Under the pieces are notes generated by a model. It was given only the letters and a program-made list of their open reading frames with translations. It had not been told where the DNA came from and ran no database searches. The translations under genes were made by a program, and so were the position numbers. Of a stretch of 51,827 nucleotides of DNA, positions 17,442 through 27,415 are shown piece by piece. Origin of the DNA: Anaerolinea sp. (GTDB lineage: Bacteria > Chloroflexota > Anaerolineae > Anaerolineales > Villigracilaceae); NCBI GenBank assembly GCA_020047815.1, contig JAIFNG010000002.1, forward strand, positions 1-51,827, read 5' to 3'. Every line of letters starts with the position of its first letter. Positions within the stretch are counted from its first letter, which is position 1.

Positions 17442-18347
17442 ATGACGACGATATCCAGCCGCCTCTACGAAGGCAAAAAAGATTTTCAAATAATGCTCGA
17501 CTTGATGAATAAGGTTCGTCCCGCCAAACATGCCAATGATTATCCAGTAAAAGTGGATATTGAAGAAAACCTGGAAGTCGAAAAGATCCGCGCCAACACG
17601 AAATTATGGTTCAATGGCAGTCAGCTCATCGGCTGGGTGTACGTGGATGATTTTCACAACCTGCGTTGGGAGTTGGACAAGTCCTTCAGTGACACAGTCG
17701 GCGCAGAGATGGTTGAATGGGGCGCGGAATGTACCCGCAAGACGCTCGCAGCGGGGGAAACCTCCACACTGGATGCAAGCTGCAGGGCGGACTACAAAGA
17801 GCGGCTGGATTTTCTAAGCCGGCATGGTTTTCATCAAACCGATCTTGTGTCAATTTCCATGAAACGCATTCTCTCCAAGCCCATCCCCAACCCTGCGCTG
17901 CCGCAGGGATTTCAAATCCGTCCGGTGAAAGGGGTTGAGGAAGCAAAGGCAATTGCCAGCACGCACCGCGCGGCATTTGGGACAGATTACATGACCACCG
18001 AAAACCGCCTGATCATCATGAATTCCAGCGAATACGACCCAGCGCTTGACCTGGTCGTTGTCGCACCTGACGGTGCAATTGCCGCCTATTGCACCTGCTC
18101 AACGGATCCCAGCGGATTGGGTACCACAGACCCTGTCGGCGTGCATCCCAACCATCAGCGCAAGGGACTCGCCAGGGCATTACTGCTCAAAGGGATGCAA
18201 CTTCTCAAAGAACGCGGTATGAAGACCGCCCAATTCACCACCAGCGGGGACAATGTTGCCATGCAAAAATCAGGCGAGTCGGCAGGCTTTTGTTTGGAAC
18301 ACAAAATATTCTGGTTCGAAAAAGATATAAAGAACCCGGGAATGTGA
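17442..18347 (+). CDS. GNAT acetyltransferase, tandem GNAT domains
   Basis: A 301-residue protein. The C-terminal half (about 155-295) is a GNAT domain with acetyl-CoA motif A in VGVHPNHQRKGLARALLLKGM and a final strand/helix containing SGDNVAMQKSGESAGF. The N-terminal half, with LWFNGSQLIGWVYVDD and LDFLSRHGFHQTD, looks like a degenerate GNAT repeat without the pyrophosphate-binding loop. Such double GNAT proteins modify small molecules or peptides; the substrate cannot be read from the sequence. GAAAGG lies upstream of the ATG. A perfect 12-bp terminator follows. Confidence 0.82.
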   Translation: MTTISSRLYEGKKDFQIMLDLMNKVRPAKHANDYPVKVDIEENLEVEKIRANTKLWFNGSQLIGWVYVDDFHNLRWELDKSFSDTVGAEMVEWGAECTRKTLAAGETSTLDASCRADYKERLDFLSRHGFHQTDLVSISMKRILSKPIPNPALPQGFQIRPVKGVEEAKAIASTHRAAFGTDYMTTENRLIIMNSSEYDPALDLVVVAPDGAIAAYCTCSTDPSGLGTTDPVGVHPNHQRKGLARALLLKGMQLLKERGMKTAQFTTSGDNVAMQKSGESAGFCLEHKIFWFEKDIKNPGM

Positions 18348-18366
18348 CACTCCTTGAGCCCCAGTC

Positions 18367-18395
18367 AAAACAAGGAGACTGTCTCCTTGTTTTTG
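18367..18395 (+). terminator. Terminator after the GNAT gene
   Basis: A perfect 12-bp stem (18367-18378 with 18382-18393), loop CTG, ending in five T residues. Confidence 0.85.
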
Positions 18396-18477
18396 GTTAA
18401 GAGTCCACCCCAAACTAATGTACAATCCAATTTACAGGAAACCCACCTGAAAATATCCAATTTCAAAGGAATCATTC

Positions 18478-18807
18478 ATGAACTTCAACGAATACCAGAC
18501 CAGGTCTCGAGTCACCGCAAAATACCCTGCCATCGGGCACGCCGTCATCTACCCCACCCTGGGACTCGTCAACGAGGCAGGCGAAGTGGCGGGCAAGATC
18601 AAGAAAGTCTTCCGCGACAAAAACGGCGAGATCAGCCCCGAAACCCGTGAAGCCCTCAAGGCCGAACTGGGTGATGTGCTTTGGTACCTTGCCCAAACCT
18701 GCACCGAACTGGATATTTCCCTCGACGAAGTAGCCGAATCCAACTTAACCAAACTTTTGGACAGGCAGGCGCGCGGTAAGATTCAAGGGGATGGAGACAA
18801 CAGGTAG
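18478..18807 (+). CDS. MazG-like nucleotide pyrophosphohydrolase
   Basis: A 109-residue all-helical MazG/dUTPase-like protein. The magnesium-binding pattern is seen in LVNEAGEVAGKIKK and AELGDVLWYLAQ (ExxE, then ExxD), as in small MazG/RS21-C6-type enzymes that hydrolyse NTPs or modified dNTPs to monophosphates. Length fits one MazG domain. AAAGGA stands about 7 nt before the ATG. It is a stand-alone gene between a terminator and clpC; a house-cleaning role is the simplest guess. Confidence 0.85.
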   Translation: MNFNEYQTRSRVTAKYPAIGHAVIYPTLGLVNEAGEVAGKIKKVFRDKNGEISPETREALKAELGDVLWYLAQTCTELDISLDEVAESNLTKLLDRQARGKIQGDGDNR

Positions 18808-18951
18808 AGTACTGGCTTTTTGTGATGAGCCATGGGCTTTTCGCGAAATACCAAAAAAACAACCTTCAATGTCTGGAAACTCTAACCTTTTTCAAACACG
18901 GAGTTGACCGCCTTTTTGGTACAATGCCTAAAGATTATAGGAGATAATATT

Positions 18952-21441
18952 ATGGCTGGCATGGAAAGATTTACCCAAAGAGCAAGGCGTGTACTCAGCC
19001 TTGCACACCAGGAGGCAGAGCGCTCTCGTCAGAACAGCATTGGCACCGAGCATCTTATTTTAGGATTAATGGACGAAGAAGGCGGAGTGGCAGGGCGTGT
19101 ACTGCGTGACCTTGGCATGACCCCTGAAAGAGTGCGCGAGATGGTTCAACGTGTATCAAGCGCCTCGACAAATTTTGACCCCAATCATATTGAACTGGCA
19201 CCAGAGACCCAACAAGTCCTGGAATACGCCATTGAAGAAGCCCGCCGTCTTGGGCATCACTACATCGGCACCGAGCATATTTTGCTTGGACTTATTCGTA
19301 TCGAAGCCACCGGAATGGAAGTGTTGCGCAGACTTGGCATTACTGCAGATCAAATCCGCAGGCAGACGCGGCGCGTGCTGAATGAATCAGCATCCTCCTC
19401 CTCGCCCGCACCCGCTGGTGGTCCCCAACCGGGCAAAGGCGGGTCCGCGGCCGCCAACCCCAAGACCCCGCTCATTGACCAACTCGCCTCCGACCTAACC
19501 TCAAAGGCGGAAGAGAAAAAACTTGACCCCGTCATCGGACGTCAAAAGGAAATTGAGCGGGTCATTCAAATTCTCGCACGCCGCACCAAAAACAACCCCG
19601 CGCTTATCGGTGAACCCGGTGTCGGCAAGACCGCCATCGTCGAAGGGCTCGCCCAACGCATCATTGACGGTGATGTCCCCGCGCCATTGATGAACAAGCG
19701 TGTGCTGCAACTCGATGTGGGATCACTTGTTGCCGGCACCATGTACCGTGGTCAATTCGAGGAAAGACTCAAGCGCATCATTGATGAGTTAAAGCAATCG
19801 GGTTCGATCCTGTTCATTGATGAAGTCCACATGCTGGTCGGGGCAGGCGCGGCAGGCTCGTCCGTCGACGCAGCAAACATCCTCAAACCCGCATTATCAC
19901 GCGGCGAATTACAAGTCATCGGCGCAACCACGCTGGATGAATATCGCAAGCACATTGAATCTGATGCCGCGCTCGAACGCCGCTTCCAACCCGTTCAAGT
20001 GGACGAACCCTCTGAAGAAGAGACCATTCAGATCCTCAGAGGCATTCGCGGTGCATACGAAGAGCATCACCATTTGGTGATCTCCGATGAAGCGTTGGAA
20101 GCCGCAACCCATTTATCTTCACGCTATGTCACCGAAAGATTCCTGCCCGACAAAGCCATCGATCTGATCGACGAGTCATCCTCACGGGTCCGCATGTACA
20201 AAAGCCCCGCCGCAAAACACGCCAAGGATTTGTTTGGTCAGTTGAGACAGGCACGTCAAAACCGCACCCTCGCCCAGGAGGAAGGCAACTCGGAAGACAT
20301 TAAGGAATGGGAGGAGCGCGAGTCAGACCTCGGTCTGCAGATCGAACGCTTGCGCACCGGTTGGGATCGTGCCAACAGTCCCGTCGTTACCGCCGAAGAT
20401 ATCGCCGAAGTTGTTTCCATGTGGACCGGTGTCCCGCTCATGCAGCTCGCAGAAGCGGAATCGCAACGTCTGCTAAAAATGGAAGATGAATTACGCAAAG
20501 ACATCATCGGACAGGAAGATGCCATTGTTGCCATCTCACGCGCAGTGCGCCGCGCACGCGCCGGTTTGAAAGACCCCAAACGCCCGATCGGTTCATTCAT
20601 GTTCCTCGGACCCACCGGCGTTGGCAAGACCCAATTAACCAAGACCCTCGCCAAGTTCATGTTTGGCAGTGAAGAAGCCGCCATCCAGCTGGACATGTCC
20701 GAGTTCATGGAGCGCCACACCGCCGCCCGTTTGGTGGGGGCGCCTCCCGGATATGTTGGCTATGAAGATGCGGGTCAACTCACTGAAGCCCTGCGCCGCC
20801 GCCCTTATTCGATCATCGTCTTCGACGAGATCGAAAAGGCACATCCCGAAGTCCACAACATGCTTTTACAGATCATGGAGGAAGGTCATCTCAGTGACGC
20901 GAAAGGCCGCAAGGTGGATTTCCGCAATGCGATCATCGTCATGACCTCCAACATCGGTGCGGACATGATCAAGAACCAGACTTCGTTCGGTTTTTCGCTG
21001 AAACGTGATGAAGCCACCGAAGAACGCATTTCCTACGACGACATGCGCAAGAATTTGAACGAATCGCTCAAACGCGCCTTCCGGCCCGAGTTCATCAACC
21101 GCATGGATTCAGTCGTCATCTTCCGCGCCCTTAATAAGGAAGATATTCAGCAGATCGTCTCGCTCGAACTGAACAAGGTCTCTGAACGTCTGAAGGACCA
21201 CGACCTTGTTCTCACGGCCTCTGAAGAAGCCCTGTCATTGCTTGCCACCCAGGGCTATGACACAGAGTTCGGTGCGCGTCCGCTGCGCCGTGTCATCCAG
21301 CAAAAAGTGGAAGACCCGTTATCCGACCGTGTTCTTGCCGGGGAATTTGTAAATGGCGACGCGATCAAGGTGGATATCAACGAAGACGGTGAGCTGGTCC
21401 TCATTAAATTTGAGGAAAAACTTCCCGAGCCAAGTGTGTAG
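18952..21441 (+). CDS. clpC: ATP-dependent Clp protease ATPase subunit ClpC
   Basis: An 829-residue AAA+ unfoldase that feeds proteins to ClpP. Two N-terminal Clp repeats (about 5-150, with [11 protein letters not shown] and [11 protein letters not shown]) are followed by a Ser/Pro/Gly linker. AAA-1 has Walker A GEPGVGKT at 220-227 and Walker [11 protein letters not shown]; a short coiled middle domain (about 405-455) distinguishes ClpC from ClpB. AAA-2 has GPTGVGKT at 553-560 and the D2-small domain with [10 protein letters not shown]. The ATG at 18952 has TAGGAGAT upstream; an earlier open frame from 18904 has no ribosome site. No CIRCE or CtsR-like site was recognised. Confidence 0.95.
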   Translation: MAGMERFTQRARRVLSLAHQEAERSRQNSIGTEHLILGLMDEEGGVAGRVLRDLGMTPERVREMVQRVSSASTNFDPNHIELAPETQQVLEYAIEEARRLGHHYIGTEHILLGLIRIEATGMEVLRRLGITADQIRRQTRRVLNESASSSSPAPAGGPQPGKGGSAAANPKTPLIDQLASDLTSKAEEKKLDPVIGRQKEIERVIQILARRTKNNPALIGEPGVGKTAIVEGLAQRIIDGDVPAPLMNKRVLQLDVGSLVAGTMYRGQFEERLKRIIDELKQSGSILFIDEVHMLVGAGAAGSSVDAANILKPALSRGELQVIGATTLDEYRKHIESDAALERRFQPVQVDEPSEEETIQILRGIRGAYEEHHHLVISDEALEAATHLSSRYVTERFLPDKAIDLIDESSSRVRMYKSPAAKHAKDLFGQLRQARQNRTLAQEEGNSEDIKEWEERESDLGLQIERLRTGWDRANSPVVTAEDIAEVVSMWTGVPLMQLAEAESQRLLKMEDELRKDIIGQEDAIVAISRAVRRARAGLKDPKRPIGSFMFLGPTGVGKTQLTKTLAKFMFGSEEAAIQLDMSEFMERHTAARLVGAPPGYVGYEDAGQLTEALRRRPYSIIVFDEIEKAHPEVHNMLLQIMEEGHLSDAKGRKVDFRNAIIVMTSNIGADMIKNQTSFGFSLKRDEATEERISYDDMRKNLNESLKRAFRPEFINRMDSVVIFRALNKEDIQQIVSLELNKVSERLKDHDLVLTASEEALSLLATQGYDTEFGARPLRRVIQQKVEDPLSDRVLAGEFVNGDAIKVDINEDGELVLIKFEEKLPEPSV

Positions 21442-21449
21442 AAATATCG

Positions 21450-21476
21450 TTGGGACACGGCGTTGCCGTGTCCCAA
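21450..21476 (+). terminator. 12-bp hairpin after clpC
   Basis: TTGGGACACGGC (21450-21461) pairs perfectly with GCCGTGTCCCAA (21465-21476), loop GTT. The following bases are CATAATATT rather than a T run, so termination may be partial. The next gene starts only 10 nt later. Confidence 0.5.
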
Positions 21477-21486
21477 CATAATATTA

Positions 21487-22533
21487 ATGAATAAACAAGA
21501 ACTTCTCAAGCAAGCCGATTACACCTTCCAGCGCGGCAACCGTGAACTTGCCAAAAAATATCTGACGGATTTTCTCGATCAATATCCCAATGAAGAATCT
21601 GCCTGGATGTTAATGGCGCGCATTGTGGAGAAAACTGAACTAAAAATCGAATGCTACGAACGCGTGCTCAAGATCAACCCCGGCAACGATGAGGCAAAGA
21701 TCTGGGTGGCGCGAATTAAATCCCCCGACAAGACCCGGCCCAGACAAAATTCAGTTAATCACTTTCAGGCCTCGCGCCCGTCCAAAAATCCACTGCGCTG
21801 GGTGGGCGTTTTGATATTGATGGCGATCCTTTTTGGCGGGGTTTCGTATGCTTTTATTTGGATCAACCCAGGATCGGCGGTTGCAAAACTGCTGGTCATC
21901 ACCACCCCGACCCTGTACCCACAAATTCCGATCTCAGGGGATATCGCTTCACAAACGCGTGCCAGGATGAGTGAGAACTATCCACAATACGCCCCGCTGG
22001 TGGATGCCTTGATCGGTTTTGCAGTTAACAGCGCCGACAGCGGATTGGACGGCGCACCCGAGCGTCCCGGCGCGCCAATCCTGCCCTCTGATGCCGCCGG
22101 GGTTGAAGCCAAAACCGCCCTCGAAAATGCGCTTCCACAGCCTGGCTCATTATCCTCAGCCACACTGACTGAAAGACAACTCACATCCTGGCTGGTCATG
22201 GAAATGAAAAACAACCCCGACTTGCCGTTGAGCGACGTACAGGTTTATTTGCGGGATAACAAGATCCAAATCTGGGGCATGGTGACAGGCAGTAACGACT
22301 CCACTTCCGCGTTGATCGTGGGGAGTCTTGGTATTGATCCAAACAAGTATCCAAGCATTGGGATCGAGTCAGTACAGATCGGAACACGAACAATTCCGGA
22401 AGCCCTGTCCTCGCAGCTGGAGACCTGGCTAAATCAAATGCTGGTCGAAGAGATCAACACACAGATACCTGGCTTGCAGGTTATGAACATCAACCTGAGT
22501 AATGGGTTGGTTACCGTCTCAGGGATGAGATAG
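21487..22533 (+). CDS. TPR membrane protein of unknown function
   Basis: A 348-residue protein with cytosolic N-terminal TPR-like helices (LLKQADYTFQRGNRELAKKY and the next repeat to about residue 75), one transmembrane helix (WVGVLILMAILFGGVSYAFIW, about 104-124), and an extracytoplasmic C-terminal domain containing LTERQLTSWLVMEM. The last part (about 240-348) has alternating strands reminiscent of a lipid-binding or DUF-type domain, ending NLSNGLVTVSGMR. No enzyme motif is seen. No ribosome site precedes the ATG at 21487; a hairpin lies directly upstream. Function unknown. Confidence 0.7.
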   Translation: MNKQELLKQADYTFQRGNRELAKKYLTDFLDQYPNEESAWMLMARIVEKTELKIECYERVLKINPGNDEAKIWVARIKSPDKTRPRQNSVNHFQASRPSKNPLRWVGVLILMAILFGGVSYAFIWINPGSAVAKLLVITTPTLYPQIPISGDIASQTRARMSENYPQYAPLVDALIGFAVNSADSGLDGAPERPGAPILPSDAAGVEAKTALENALPQPGSLSSATLTERQLTSWLVMEMKNNPDLPLSDVQVYLRDNKIQIWGMVTGSNDSTSALIVGSLGIDPNKYPSIGIESVQIGTRTIPEALSSQLETWLNQMLVEEINTQIPGLQVMNINLSNGLVTVSGMR

Positions 22534-22748
22534 AGCATCCTCCCGCTTCACAATTTACAATAATGGATCTGTAGATCCTGCCGGGCGGCGCCGTTTTATT
22601 TTGCGCAAATGTCCGTCCGGTGATTTTGGGGTCTGGATGGCGGGGGGATATATCGCGTTATAATTCCAATAGTAAACTCTTAATGCAGGTTCGAATTTAC
22701 GGTCAACCTGTCAGCGTATCCAAAATAAAAGAATCGGAAATCAATCCC

Positions 22749-23513
22749 ATGCACATATTAGTAACCAATGATGACGGCGTTCAAGCGCCAGGACTATTAG
22801 CTCTTGCCCAGGAAATGCGTAAACTCGGGAAAGTGACTGTCTTTGCACCGGACAAAAACTGGTCAGCCTCGGGGCACGTGAAAACAATGGAACGTCCATT
22901 ACGCGTTAAAGAGGTTTTTCTTGCAGATGGAACCAGCGCCTTTGCTTCTGACGGCGCGCCTTCCGATTGCGTTGCCCTGCCATTACTTGGCTTGATCGAA
23001 GAGCAAATTGACCTGGTCGTTTCGGGCATTAACCCCAACGCCAATGTCGGGCATGACGTCACCTATTCAGGCACTGTCACGGCCGCGATGGAAGCCGTGA
23101 TCGCGGGCGTGAAGGGCATCGCCGTTTCCCTTGATTCACCCGAAGGTCACAAAGGCGTGTTGGATTATTCCACCGCTGCAATTGTGGCGCGTCGTGTCGC
23201 AAAAAAGATCATCTCCGATGGTTTACCCGAAGGTGTGGTCATTAACCTCAACGTGCCTTATCTCAAGGAAAGTGAGCTTAAAGGCTACATGATCACCCGC
23301 CAGGGATTGCGCGTCTATCGGGATGCTCTGGATGAACGTGTTGATCCGCGCGGCAAACCCTATTACTGGATCGGCGGCGAGGCGCCCACCGGCGTGGACG
23401 AACCCGGCACAGACTTCGGCGCTTTGCGCGCGGGTCATGTCTCGATCACCCCCCTGTTATTGGACCTGACCCATCACAAGGCAATGGATGTGTTGAAGAA
23501 GTGGAAGTTTTAA
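22749..23513 (+). CDS. surE: 5'/3'-nucleotidase SurE
   Basis: A 254-residue metal-dependent nucleoside monophosphate phosphatase. The N-terminal MHILVTNDDGVQAPGL carries the Asp-Asp metal site, SGHVKTMERPLR follows, and the VSGINPNANVGHDVTYSGTV segment supplies the conserved Asn and the SGTV signature. Length matches the family (about 250). The ATG at 22749 gives exactly the SurE start; 43 upstream in-frame residues lack family similarity. A TATAAT at 22659-22664 may drive it, but its -35 is poor. The ribosome site is weak (CGGAAA). It is followed by two small genes and two membrane protein genes in the same direction. Confidence 0.94.
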   Translation: MHILVTNDDGVQAPGLLALAQEMRKLGKVTVFAPDKNWSASGHVKTMERPLRVKEVFLADGTSAFASDGAPSDCVALPLLGLIEEQIDLVVSGINPNANVGHDVTYSGTVTAAMEAVIAGVKGIAVSLDSPEGHKGVLDYSTAAIVARRVAKKIISDGLPEGVVINLNVPYLKESELKGYMITRQGLRVYRDALDERVDPRGKPYYWIGGEAPTGVDEPGTDFGALRAGHVSITPLLLDLTHHKAMDVLKKWKF

Positions 23514-23519
23514 GCGACG

Positions 23520-23543
23520 GATAATGGGCGATCGTCCATTATC
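23520..23543. repeat. Near-perfect 24-bp palindrome before the small zinc-motif gene
   Basis: GATAATGG (23520-23527) pairs with CCATTATC (23536-23543), and the inner GCGATCGT can continue the stem with one G-T pair. The ribosome site AAAGGA follows within a few bases. Confidence 0.5.
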
Positions 23544-23555
23544 AAAAGGATAACC

Positions 23556-23825
23556 ATGAACCTCCTCCAAAAACTTTTCGGCAGTTCCTCCGTCAGGTCG
23601 GAGCAGCGGGTTTACACCTTCTCAGTCAAATGCAAGCGCTGCGGAGAAGTCATTCAAGGGCGCGTGGACTTGAACAACGACCTGAGCGAGGACGACGAAA
23701 TATTCCACACTCGAAAGATCCTGATCGGAGAAAACCGCTGTTTTCAGCGCATGGAAGTGGAGTTGAAATTCACCCCTGCCCGTGAACTGATCGAGCGGCA
23801 GGTCACCGGCGGGGAATTCATCTAA
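23556..23825 (+). CDS. Small protein with CxxC motif, unknown
   Basis: An 89-residue protein. Residues 20-45 contain FSVKCKRCGEVIQGRVDLNN, a single CxxC knuckle on a beta-hairpin, and the C-terminal part is mostly charged with alternating strands. One CxxC is not enough for a full zinc finger, so metal binding would need dimerisation or other ligands. I do not recognise a named family. AAAGGA is well placed before the ATG. Its stop codon directly abuts the next start, so the two genes are probably translated together. Confidence 0.65.
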   Translation: MNLLQKLFGSSSVRSEQRVYTFSVKCKRCGEVIQGRVDLNNDLSEDDEIFHTRKILIGENRCFQRMEVELKFTPARELIERQVTGGEFI

Positions 23826-24287
23826 ATGGATCAAATCGAAGAATACTGGTCTGCCTTTCTTGCCAGCCAGCCAGCCAACTCACCATACACGGAAAAAGAC
23901 CACGTTGCTGAAGCATTTGGCGATGGGGCTGCGCTTGCCGGGGAACTCGGTCAGCTTGTGGCAAGTGGAACAAAGACAGGCACCTGCTCTGCGCTTTGGG
24001 AGTGGCAGGCGGAAGGCAGCCCGATACCCAAAGCCGGTTTGATATCCATCGTATTGGACGGGGCAGGAAAACCCATCTGCATTATCGAAACCACAGAGGT
24101 CACACTTCGCCGCTTCAACACAGTCGATGCAGACTTTGCACGCGCCGAAGGCGAAGGAGATCTATCCCTCGATTACTGGCGCAACGCCCATAAAAATTTC
24201 TTCTCGCGCACGCTTCCAAAGGTCGGCAGGGAATTCAGCGAAGACATGCCGCTGGTTTGCGAACGATTTAAACTCATTTATCCATGA
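23826..24287 (+). CDS. ASCH-domain protein
   Basis: A 153-residue ASCH domain protein. The core signature is ASGTKTGTCSALWEWQAEG near residues 41-60, with the conserved GxKxxT pattern, then ICIIETTEVTLRRFNTVDADFARAEGEG, which matches the IxxVxxxxFxxVxxxFAxxEGEGD pattern of this family. ASCH proteins are PUA-related and some hydrolyse modified cytidines or bind RNA. The ATG immediately follows the TAA of the upstream gene. Exact substrate unknown. Confidence 0.85.
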   Translation: MDQIEEYWSAFLASQPANSPYTEKDHVAEAFGDGAALAGELGQLVASGTKTGTCSALWEWQAEGSPIPKAGLISIVLDGAGKPICIIETTEVTLRRFNTVDADFARAEGEGDLSLDYWRNAHKNFFSRTLPKVGREFSEDMPLVCERFKLIYP

Positions 24288-25816
24288 TGCGCCGCATCTC
24301 AAACATTCTGCTCGTCCTGCTCGCAGCATTTCTTGTGGTTCAGGCGGGCTATTCCACGCAATGGCAGATCGCGCATGACGAAGCACCGCTTTTGTACGAA
24401 GCCTTCCTCATGCGTACGGACAGTCTTGTCCCCTACCGCGATCTCTTCGACTTTCAGATGCCAGGCAGTTTCATCGCCTACTTCATCATCGGCTCTTTGA
24501 GCGGATTCGATAGTTTCCGCCTTCGCCTTCTCGACCTCATTATTCTCGCCGTCCTGCTTATCATCACATTTTTTGCGGCACGCTGCTTTGGTAAAACGCC
24601 CGCACTCGCCGCTGCAATATTCTTCGGGTTGAAGTACCTGCAGGGCGGACCATCCATGTCACTTCAACGCGAATATCTCCTGCTGATCTTCGTTGCGCTT
24701 GCAGTCTGGGTTTCAATGCGGGATGAGTTGACTCTCAGGCACCGGGTAACACTGGGAATTCTCTTCGGTCTATCGGCTTTGATCAAACCTCATGCCGCGA
24801 TCGGACTCATCCCCATCCTGCTTTTTGACATCAAACGCCTGGTCAGGCACCTCAAACTATCCCTGCCCAAAGCCGCCACAACAAGCATTCTCCCCGCTGC
24901 GGCAGGATTCCTAATTCCGGTAGCTGCCATCATTGCATGGCTTGGCTTGACAGGCGCATTGACCCCATTCCTCACCATCGCCATTAACTACTGGCCTCTT
25001 TATTCTCAGATCAACGGGCAAATGGTGGTCACCACCGGACCTGAGAGAATATCCCTTTTACTGAACGAGTCCCTTCGCCTCGGCGGTCATGGACTTTGGC
25101 TCATTCCAGCCGCGATCGGTCTATCACTCAACAAAAATAAAAAAACCGGCCTGCTTGCCGCCCTCGCCTTCTGCTATGCGCTCTACCCGGCCTTTTCAGG
25201 ACAATTCTTCCCCTACCACTACATCCCTTTCGTTTACTTCATCATCCTCCTGGCATCCTTATCCATCCCGAACTTCGACCCTCTGGAAATCTCCGCTTCA
25301 GGACAACGTCCTCGATCTTTGACTTCTTTTTCATGGATACTTGCGCTCTCATCCTTCATCATCATCCTTTCCCTGCTCCTCCCTTCCCAAACCCTGCTGC
25401 GCCAGCTCAAAAATAAACCAGTCTCAACCTCCACCGACCGCGCTGTGGAAATTTCCCGCTTTCTCAAAAAAAACCTGGATACTTCACAGGGTGAGACCGT
25501 CCAACCTTTGGATTGGACAGGCGGCACTCTGCTTGCCATGCTTGAAAACCGCGCCCGCACCGCCACGCCCTACATCTTCGATTTTTATTTTTATCACCAC
25601 GTTTCGAATCCCTATATTCGATCCCTGCGTGCCGATTTTATGAATGAGCTGCAAACCGCCGCCCCGCGCTTTATCATTGAAGTCACCGCCGCAGACAAAC
25701 CCTGGGTCTCCGGGGAAGACACCTCCCATGAATTTCCCGCACTCCGCGCATTCCTCGAGAAAAATTATTCCATCGCAATTCAAAAAGACGATTATGTGAT
25801 CTATGAACGCGAATAA
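24284..25816 (+). CDS. Polytopic membrane protein, glycosyltransferase-39-like
   Basis: A 510-residue protein with about ten hydrophobic helices in residues 7-365 and a soluble C-terminal part. The first external loop has WQIAHDEAPLLYEAF then LVPYRDLFDFQMPGSF, a form common in PMT/ArnT-like GT-C transferases (an acidic residue after helix 1 and a YRDLFDxxxPG loop). It may transfer a sugar from a polyprenyl donor on the outer membrane face, but the substrate is unknown. The ATG at 24284 overlaps the upstream stop by four bases (ATGA), indicating translational coupling. A second ATG at 24287 is an alternative start. Confidence 0.72.
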   Translation: MMRRISNILLVLLAAFLVVQAGYSTQWQIAHDEAPLLYEAFLMRTDSLVPYRDLFDFQMPGSFIAYFIIGSLSGFDSFRLRLLDLIILAVLLIITFFAARCFGKTPALAAAIFFGLKYLQGGPSMSLQREYLLLIFVALAVWVSMRDELTLRHRVTLGILFGLSALIKPHAAIGLIPILLFDIKRLVRHLKLSLPKAATTSILPAAAGFLIPVAAIIAWLGLTGALTPFLTIAINYWPLYSQINGQMVVTTGPERISLLLNESLRLGGHGLWLIPAAIGLSLNKNKKTGLLAALAFCYALYPAFSGQFFPYHYIPFVYFIILLASLSIPNFDPLEISASGQRPRSLTSFSWILALSSFIIILSLLLPSQTLLRQLKNKPVSTSTDRAVEISRFLKKNLDTSQGETVQPLDWTGGTLLAMLENRARTATPYIFDFYFYHHVSNPYIRSLRADFMNELQTAAPRFIIEVTAADKPWVSGEDTSHEFPALRAFLEKNYSIAIQKDDYVIYERE

Positions 25817-25842
25817 TTAATGGAGCATCGCCAACCCGCCCG

Positions 25843-27339
25843 ATGAAAAACGCAACCCGCATAACACTGTTCTACCTCACACTCCCATTCATTCTCTTCT
25901 GCCTGGGCTGGCTGCGGCTGTCAATTGCCATACCCGTCATCGCGATCAGCCTTTGGGCTGTCTGGCAGCTGGTCAAACATAACCCTGATACCCAATTTCA
26001 AAAACCGGATTCGCGGTTTCCCTATTCCTTGTACCTGATCACGGGCATTTGGGTCTTCCTCTCAGGCGTTGGCGGATACGCCTTTCAGAACTGGGATCAT
26101 CACTGGCGCAATGCCGTTCTGCGTGACCTCATCTCGTACGACTGGAGTGTCATTTATTCATCCCCCGCAAAGGGAGCCATCCAAATGCTGGTCTATTATG
26201 TAGGCTATTGGCTCCCCGCCGCAGGGATGGGGAAACTCTTTGGTTGGCAGGTTGCCAATTTTGTTCTCTTCCTATGGACATGGCTTGGCGTTTTCCTCGT
26301 TGTAGTCCATCTCAACCTGGGATTAAAAACCTCGGCTGTCAAAGCCGCGCTGCTGCTCATCCTCTTTAGCGGGTTGGATGCCCTTGGCACGCTTCTCATA
26401 CCCGGTGAATACCCGACCCTTTTACCTGCCATCCAACACCTGGAGATCTGGAGCGGAGATCTACAATACTCATCCTTCACCACCCAATTATTCTGGGTCT
26501 TCAACCAGGCCGTCCCTGCGTGGTTATGCATTGTCCTCGTTCTGGGTTCAGAAAACTCGCAGCCCGGCACTCGTTCCCTGAACCCAAAGGTTTTCATCTG
26601 GTCACTCTGCTTCTTCTTTGCCCCCCTGGCTGCATTGGGACTTATCCCTTACCTCCTCATGGATTGGCTCAAACAGACCGACTTCAAATCGCCGTTCAAA
26701 CATCTCCACCCCGGCCTGCTCCTCGCCAGCGGAATCGTTGTCCTCATTTCGTTTCTTTATTTCTCATCCAACACTGCAGCCCGGGAGGTTGGAGTTCGTG
26801 CCCCAGCGCTGCAGAATTTTCTTATCTTCTTCCTGCTTGAAGGCGGCATTCTCTGGCTGTTACTGGCACCCTTCAAATGGCATGACCCGCGTTGGGCGCT
26901 CACAGGCTTGCTGCTCGCAGTCATGCCTTTCATCCAAATTGGCAGCGGACGCGATTTCGTTATGCGCGCCTCCATCGCCCCACTATTCCACCTAATGATA
27001 ATGACAGGCGAATCCATTTTTCATAAGGCAGTCCCTCGCAGTTTGCTTTATCCCATTTACCTCTTACTTTTCATCGGCTCACTCACCCCGCTCTACGAGA
27101 TCAACCGCTCCATCCAGCGCACCTATGAGTATTATTCTCTTGATGACAGCCAGCGCGCACAGCCTGCCGCCGGGGGCATCACACATCTCGCGCAACCCGG
27201 CGCACCGGAAACCGAACATCCCAATATGCTGGTCGCGGATGAAATCCAAACCCTGAAATTTATGGACGACAAACTCTCAAGAAACTTCATTGCCAACGTG
27301 CGGCAATCGTTGTATTATCGTTATATATCCTCCCGTTAA
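25843..27339 (+). CDS. Polytopic membrane protein, unknown
   Basis: A 498-residue protein with at least nine hydrophobic segments between residues 5 and 420, and a short soluble end. The loop GGYAFQNWDHHWRNAVLRDL after helix 2 and the loop EYPTLLPAIQHLEIWSGDLQY contain conserved-looking acidic and aromatic residues. It follows the GT-C-like protein by 26 nt, so the pair may act together in envelope glycan synthesis. No family was recognised with confidence. There is no strong ribosome site; translation may depend on coupling. Confidence 0.68.
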   Translation: MKNATRITLFYLTLPFILFCLGWLRLSIAIPVIAISLWAVWQLVKHNPDTQFQKPDSRFPYSLYLITGIWVFLSGVGGYAFQNWDHHWRNAVLRDLISYDWSVIYSSPAKGAIQMLVYYVGYWLPAAGMGKLFGWQVANFVLFLWTWLGVFLVVVHLNLGLKTSAVKAALLLILFSGLDALGTLLIPGEYPTLLPAIQHLEIWSGDLQYSSFTTQLFWVFNQAVPAWLCIVLVLGSENSQPGTRSLNPKVFIWSLCFFFAPLAALGLIPYLLMDWLKQTDFKSPFKHLHPGLLLASGIVVLISFLYFSSNTAAREVGVRAPALQNFLIFFLLEGGILWLLLAPFKWHDPRWALTGLLLAVMPFIQIGSGRDFVMRASIAPLFHLMIMTGESIFHKAVPRSLLYPIYLLLFIGSLTPLYEINRSIQRTYEYYSLDDSQRAQPAAGGITHLAQPGAPETEHPNMLVADEIQTLKFMDDKLSRNFIANVRQSLYYRYISSR

Positions 27340-27415
27340 GCTCAAAAAGGTCTTATCGTACCCATGCAGGATCATTTGATAAGCAGGACCTTTAAGGTCT
27401 GCAAGGAAAATTACC

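Noticed and set aside
18904..18925. TTGACC and TACAAT before clpC as a promoter
   Set aside because: The spacing is only 10 nt, too short for a sigma-70-type promoter.
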